The notes under the pieces are model-generated. The model was not told the origin of the DNA. It was given only the letters and a program-made list of their open reading frames with translations, and made no database searches. The position numbers and the translations under genes were made by a program. Source: Aureibaculum flavum (GTDB lineage Bacteria > Bacteroidota > Bacteroidia > Flavobacteriales > Flavobacteriaceae). Taken from it: a stretch of 64,000 nt of DNA. Positions 60,221 to 64,000 of the stretch are shown here, piece by piece; position 1 is the stretch's first letter, and each line of letters opens with the position of its first letter. Where the stretch lies: assembly GCF_016406085.1 (NCBI RefSeq), contig NZ_JAEHFJ010000001.1, forward strand, positions 496,001 to 560,000, read 5' to 3'.

Positions 60221-61909
60221 TCACTTTTCAATTTTACGCACATACTTTTCAATCCGTTCTCTATCTGGTACGGTAGTAATTTCTTTAGTCAATGCTTTTT
60301 TAAATTCAATTAAAGCGGCAGCATCATAGCCTTTTTCGTAATAGTACTTGCCTACCAACTCATAGACTTCCCAATATTCAGGGTTGGTACTTTCTAGTTC
60401 TTTCAATAATTCAGAACTGGCATTACCCTTAGCATTAATAACGGCCATTAATTCGTGGCGTAATTGTCGGTAAAGCTCGTAGTTTCTATAAGCCTCTGTT
60501 TTTATAAAATCATCAGCAGGAATAAGTAACTGCTCTTCAGAAATATTTTCTTCAAAGTTTTGATGTTCAAATTTTTCAAACACTTTGTTTAAATCATAAC
60601 TCACAAATTCGCCCAATTGATACGGATTGGTAGAAATCCACACTTTTAATTGATCGGGTTGAAATACAATACCATGATGAGCCAATAATTGATTTAAGGC
60701 TTTTTCGTTTCCGTAACCAATATCTTTGTCGTGCAGGCCTTTGGTATTTCTAAGTATAGAAACCGCTTTTTTAGGATTAATTTTATTGTTTTCAGAAAGT
60801 AACTCTTCCATACGTTCATAACGGTATTGCGAATGACTTTCTGCCTTTTGTTTGATATTGTTTTCGTCATTGGCATACGCGTCACTTTGAAAATGATTAG
60901 AACACAACAACTGACTGGTGTTTGCTACTTCATACACTCCAAAATTATTGGGAGAAACCTCAATAGTAACGGCTTTATGATCTTTCGCACTTCCTACCAA
61001 AATTGCTTCCGAGACAAATACCTGTCGTTTTTTAGCAATAGCGATTGCTTCCTCAATCGTAGAAGCATACTGTAAAATTTCACGAGTCAACAACGAAATG
61101 GGTGTTTTCGCCACTAAAGGAATATCCGATTTTCCTGCATTAATGGTAACTGTGAGTCCTTGGTTATTCATACCGGATACTACGCCAATCATTCCTCCCC
61201 AAGTCACGGACATGTATTTGTATCCCGTATCAGGAGCCACAAAAGCAATAATTTTTTGTTTAGCAAATTCATCACCCGCGTAAAAATCGAAGTTTCGACC
61301 AATAAGCAAACCTCCATCGGCAGATTTATCATCCCACACTGCAAAAGAAGAACAGCCCACCAAGGCCAAATCTTTTAACGCGTGCCCAATATCATGAGCT
61401 CCGTGTAAATATAGGCTTCGCATATAATCGTCTGCTACATAATCGTAATCATCACCAGCAAAGCGAGAAACTCCATAAATTTCTGTTTTATATTCATCAA
61501 CGATGTTCAAATAGAGTTTTCTATTATACCAAGCTAAAAATTTTCGCAACAGCATTTGCTTAAATTTTGAAGGTACCATCTCCTCTACTTTGGAGAAAAA
61601 GATTCCCTCCTGTTTTTGAAGTAGCTCTTTTGTTAAACTGCCGTTTGCGAGTCCACGTTCTAAAGGATCTCCTTTGACATATAATTCCCACAAGCCATGT
61701 TTATTTTTGCGAAGTTGGTTTTTACCTACAACAAAAGTAGAATCGTTTATTTGTACTCTTTTTGGGATTTTGTTGTTAAAACCTTCTAATTTCGGTTGGT
61801 CTTTGAGTGATTTTTTTACACCACAAGAGGTTATTAGGAGGATGAGTCCGAATAGTGTTAGTAGTTTGTGAATTAGACCCCTCCGTCCATGATGTTTAAT
61901 ACAAAACAT
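60221..61909 (-). CDS. C45-family acyltransferase/hydrolase lipoprotein (AAT-like)
   Basis: 562 residues. Ntn-hydrolase of the acyl-CoA:6-aminopenicillanate acyltransferase-like (peptidase C45) family: the nucleophile is the Cys of LALVGCSSFAVW (about residue 186), normally exposed by self-cleavage; GGLLIGRNFDFYAGD and SGMNNQGLTVTINAG are conserved. The lipobox is LLITSC (Cys29). The C-terminus is helical with a TPR-like end. The ATG at 61907-61909 and the basic n-region KHHGRR are encoded by repeat R4; a GTG at 61927 also lies in the repeat. Possibly part of a pigment/lipid cluster with the desaturase upstream. Confidence 0.87.
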   Translation of the reverse strand: MFCIKHHGRRGLIHKLLTLFGLILLITSCGVKKSLKDQPKLEGFNNKIPKRVQINDSTFVVGKNQLRKNKHGLWELYVKGDPLERGLANGSLTKELLQKQEGIFFSKVEEMVPSKFKQMLLRKFLAWYNRKLYLNIVDEYKTEIYGVSRFAGDDYDYVADDYMRSLYLHGAHDIGHALKDLALVGCSSFAVWDDKSADGGLLIGRNFDFYAGDEFAKQKIIAFVAPDTGYKYMSVTWGGMIGVVSGMNNQGLTVTINAGKSDIPLVAKTPISLLTREILQYASTIEEAIAIAKKRQVFVSEAILVGSAKDHKAVTIEVSPNNFGVYEVANTSQLLCSNHFQSDAYANDENNIKQKAESHSQYRYERMEELLSENNKINPKKAVSILRNTKGLHDKDIGYGNEKALNQLLAHHGIVFQPDQLKVWISTNPYQLGEFVSYDLNKVFEKFEHQNFEENISEEQLLIPADDFIKTEAYRNYELYRQLRHELMAVINAKGNASSELLKELESTNPEYWEVYELVGKYYYEKGYDAAALIEFKKALTKEITTVPDRERIEKYVRKIEK

Positions 61910-61955
61910 AATATTTCGTTTGGACACCTCCCCTTAATCAAGGGGAGGAGCTTTG
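61878..61955. repeat. Palindromic repeat R4, overlapping a gene start
   Basis: CCCCTCCGTCCA (61878-61889), an inner hairpin ATGTTT / AAAACAT, TTGGACACCTCC and a perfect CTCCCCTT-AATC-AAGGGGAG hairpin (61928-61947) ending GAGCTTTG. Same plan as R2/R3. It covers the translation start of the C45 gene. Confidence 0.65.
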
Positions 61956-62064
61956 TTTTCGTTTAAATTACTATTTATTAATTTATTCTAAAATTCTATT
62001 CTTCATGAACACCACTAAAACCCGTCAAGGGGACAATTGATGTCGATTATATTTATTCTATACT

Positions 62065-62234
62065 TCAAATTTCTATTTGGTTCAAAATAGTTAAACCGCT
62101 TTGCTTAATCCAAACAATGGCTGTTTTACAACTTTCGTTGTATTCTCCTTGAACTTCTACTTTACTCAGACTGACAGAGAGTAGCTTTATATCTTCTTCA
62201 CCATTTAATTCAAAAATTGTTTATCATCATGCAT
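62065..62234 (-). pseudogene. Small gene with a one-base frameshift
   Basis: An ATG 15 bp after the desaturase stop opens MHDDKQFLN and then stops. If one base is added to the run of five T (five A on the plus strand, near 62212-62216), the frame continues for 56 codons: FFELNGEEDIKLLSVSLSK, VEVQGEYNESCKTAIVWIKQ, SGLTILNQIEI, stop. The composition and strand pattern are protein-like. It may be a decayed gene, a sequencing error or a phase-variable one. Family not recognised. The rest of the 61956-62249 gap shows nothing. Confidence 0.55.
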
Positions 62235-62249
62235 CAATCGTGACTCTTT

Positions 62250-63788
62250 TCACTCTTCATTGGCCTTTACAATTTTATCTACCAAGTATTCTCTTCCTAA
62301 AATTTCAGAACAGGTTAATACAGCACTAATAGTTACCCCTAAAATACCATGCATATTTAAACTTTGCCCTGTAAACAACAAATTTTTAAGTCGGGTTTTT
62401 GGCGATAAAAACGATTTCATTGGGCTGTCAGCATCTTTTACATATCCATACATAGAACCACGGTTAACCCCAATATAATCACGGTACGAAAGTGGTGTTG
62501 ATGCATATACAGCCATTATACAATCTCTAATGTTTGGGAATTTCTTTTCAAGCTCTACCAACATTAATTCAATTTTATCTGCTTTAAATTGTTCATAGGT
62601 TTGCCCCCGCTCCCCTTTTTCGGCAACCGTATTAAACGTATTTTCCCATTGCTCCACTTCATCATAATGCATATAAGTAATGGCGGTCATATTCTCTGCC
62701 CACTCACTTACTGCCGACGCTTCGGTATCTTTTACGCTCATAGAAACCATATACCCTTCGGGCCAACTCTTCGCATCATAATCAGCGGCGGTCCATACCT
62801 TTTTATAATTTTTAAAATGATAATAGTTGTAATTCATGTATTTAAACGTTTTTGGCTTAAAAACGATATAAATACTAAAAGCAGAAATTACACTTTCAAT
62901 ATTTGAAATCCGGTTGGTATATGATTTTCTAAGTCGATCGTTACCCAACATTTTTACGGTAAACTTTGGTTCTATATTTGAAATAAATAAATCCCCTTTT
63001 ATTTCGTTTCCCGCTTTTGTAATAACCGACACTAGTTTTTCATTTTCAAATCCAAATGAAGTTACTTCACTACGTTTATAGGCTTCTCCACCAAATTCCT
63101 TTAATTTTTTAATCAATAATTTGGCAATTTGACTCCCTCCATTTACACATCGATATGAACTTTGTATATAAGAATTTACAGATAAGGCATGTACGTAAAA
63201 GGGAGTTTTATCTTTATCGCCGGCATATAAAAAATTAGAACCAGCCAACACCGATTTTAGTTTTTCATTATCGGTAATGCTATCTAAAAAATCACTGATT
63301 TTTAGGCTAAGAAGTGTCGTATTGTCGTAATACGTATCTCCTGGTTTTAAATTGTACAATGGAAAACTATTACAGGTTTCTCTTATCTTATCACAATACT
63401 GCTGAATGGCATCTTTATCTTCAGGAAATTTCTGACTCAATTGTGTAATAAAATTATCATAACCTTGTGCGTGTGGATATTCAACAGTGTCATTATCAAA
63501 AGAGATAACATCGTATTGATTTTCATCCATTTTCTTCAATTTTAGTCCATCCATGATGCCTAAATAATTGAAATAACGGTAAAGATTTTGACCTTTATCT
63601 AAGCCACCTATATAATGCACACCGGTATCAAAAACACTTTTATCTCTAGAAAATATCTGTAGATTACCTCCGTATTGATTGTTTTTTTCGAGTACACAAA
63701 CACTTTTGCCTTCACGAGCCAAAATATTTGCAGATACGAGTCCACCCAAGCCACTTCCAATAATTACTACGTCGTATTTTTCTTTCAT
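62250..63788 (-). CDS. RetSat/phytoene-desaturase-like FAD-dependent oxidoreductase
   Basis: 512-residue flavoprotein. The N-terminal dinucleotide-binding motif GSGLGGLVSA (residues 11-20) and the C-terminal FTGQSLNMHGILGVTISAVLTCSEIL are typical of the carotenoid isomerase/RetSat group; SYRDYIGVNRGSMYGY is a further family block. Members saturate or isomerise polyene chains. In flexirubin-type aryl-polyene clusters a similar gene is common, which may be the context here, together with the C45 gene. Only seven bases after... the stop of the partial upstream gene separate the two, suggesting an operon. Confidence 0.87.
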   Translation of the reverse strand: MKEKYDVVIIGSGLGGLVSANILAREGKSVCVLEKNNQYGGNLQIFSRDKSVFDTGVHYIGGLDKGQNLYRYFNYLGIMDGLKLKKMDENQYDVISFDNDTVEYPHAQGYDNFITQLSQKFPEDKDAIQQYCDKIRETCNSFPLYNLKPGDTYYDNTTLLSLKISDFLDSITDNEKLKSVLAGSNFLYAGDKDKTPFYVHALSVNSYIQSSYRCVNGGSQIAKLLIKKLKEFGGEAYKRSEVTSFGFENEKLVSVITKAGNEIKGDLFISNIEPKFTVKMLGNDRLRKSYTNRISNIESVISAFSIYIVFKPKTFKYMNYNYYHFKNYKKVWTAADYDAKSWPEGYMVSMSVKDTEASAVSEWAENMTAITYMHYDEVEQWENTFNTVAEKGERGQTYEQFKADKIELMLVELEKKFPNIRDCIMAVYASTPLSYRDYIGVNRGSMYGYVKDADSPMKSFLSPKTRLKNLLFTGQSLNMHGILGVTISAVLTCSEILGREYLVDKIVKANEE

Positions 63789-63792
63789 TGCA

Positions 63793-64000
63793 CTACTTGT
63801 ATTGTAAGACGAGATGAATAATGGATTGGTCTTGATTCTGTATTTGATAACCTTTATCTAAGAACGCATCTAGTAAAGCATCATTTTTGACCAAAAGTAC
63901 ATTTAGTGTCTGCATTTCTAAAAGTGTCTTAATTTCCGAAATATCGCTCATTTTAGCTGAAATTACCAAAATATCGACCTTTTTTGATGAAATCTGATCA
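63793..64000 (-). CDS. 3' end of an unidentified gene (runs off the window)
   Basis: The last 68 codons of a minus-strand gene, open to the window edge: VDILVISAKMSDISEIKTLL, MQTLNVLLVKNDALLDAFLD, KGYQIQNQDQSIIHLVLQYK, then TAG at 63793-63795. The alternating alpha/beta pattern suggests a Rossmann-like C-terminal half. Its stop is 4 bp before the start codon of the desaturase, so they are in one operon. I do not recognise the family. Confidence 0.7.
   Translation of the reverse strand, partial: DQISSKKVDILVISAKMSDISEIKTLLEMQTLNVLLVKNDALLDAFLDKGYQIQNQDQSIIHLVLQYK

Larger units (their letters stand above)
59577..60313. repeat. Segmental duplication, copy B (737 bp)
   Basis: Counterpart of 57597-58333 at +1980 bp. 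It carries R3, the truncated DUF559 gene B, the palindrome at 60099 and the intact 3' end of the C45 gene. The copies diverge right after 60313, where the C45 gene continues unique. Confidence 0.85.

Noticed and set aside
1-64000. CRISPR arrays, tRNA and rRNA genes
   Set aside because: No regularly spaced direct repeats and no tRNA-like T-loop with cloverleaf context were found by reading; the one GGTTCGA-type word lies inside pxpB.

Overview
The window is a 64 kb chromosomal stretch from a member of the Bacteroidota, almost certainly a Flavobacteriaceae bacterium. This rests on the low GC content, Bacteroidota-type promoter boxes (TAnnTTTG), the near absence of Shine-Dalgarno sequences, many lipoproteins and small outer-membrane barrels, and lineage-typical families (DUF2853, DUF6438, DUF937, DCC-type thiol oxidoreductase, the LamB/YcsF-Kip 5-oxoprolinase set, RetSat-like desaturase). 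No rRNA, tRNA or CRISPR array was seen.

Layout. 0-34 kb is ordinary housekeeping sequence: a 3-hydroxybutyryl-CoA dehydrogenase; a MacAB-like export operon with two FtsX permeases; a rhodanese and a dicarboxylate symporter; folE, msrA, an M28 peptidase, threonine aldolase and a large zinc metalloprotease; prfB overlapping a phosphoethanolamine-transferase-like gene and a HAD phosphatase; a pxpA-pxpB-pxpC operon with an unusual Nramp-like transporter and a DUF2891 lipoprotein; and a PaaK-like ligase / PlsC-like acyltransferase / YifB operon. 33-38 kb holds a MocR regulator facing a DinB-GNAT-flavin-binding gene group, then a serine hydrolase.

38-46 kb is an accessory region of small, mostly unrecognised genes, all on the + strand, separated by about 165-220 bp repeats of two families. 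Three consecutive genes (42.3-45.2 kb) have matched inverse-complementary ends of about 10 bp: each gene's 5' flank after ACGT(T) is the complement of its own 3' flank before (A)AC. This is the signature of integron-type gene cassettes, although no integrase is in the window and the junctions are longer than usual attC sites. One gene next to this tract is split by an in-frame TAG.

46-57 kb holds a cyclase, a hipBA-type toxin-antitoxin pair with a perfect 14-bp inverted-repeat operator, small lipoproteins and membrane proteins, a second serine hydrolase, an OsmC protein and a methyltransferase. 57-62 kb carries a 737-bp segmental duplication (offset exactly 1980 bp). It contains two copies of a DUF559 endonuclease-like gene, each bracketed by inverted GC-rich palindromes. 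Related solo palindromes lie elsewhere in the window, a layout like RAYT/REP systems. The downstream C45 acyltransferase gene has its ATG inside one of these repeats, and degenerate copies of its 3' end lie around the DUF559 genes. The window ends in a RetSat/phytoene-desaturase-like gene and a truncated gene, possibly the edge of an aryl-polyene (flexirubin-type) pigment cluster.
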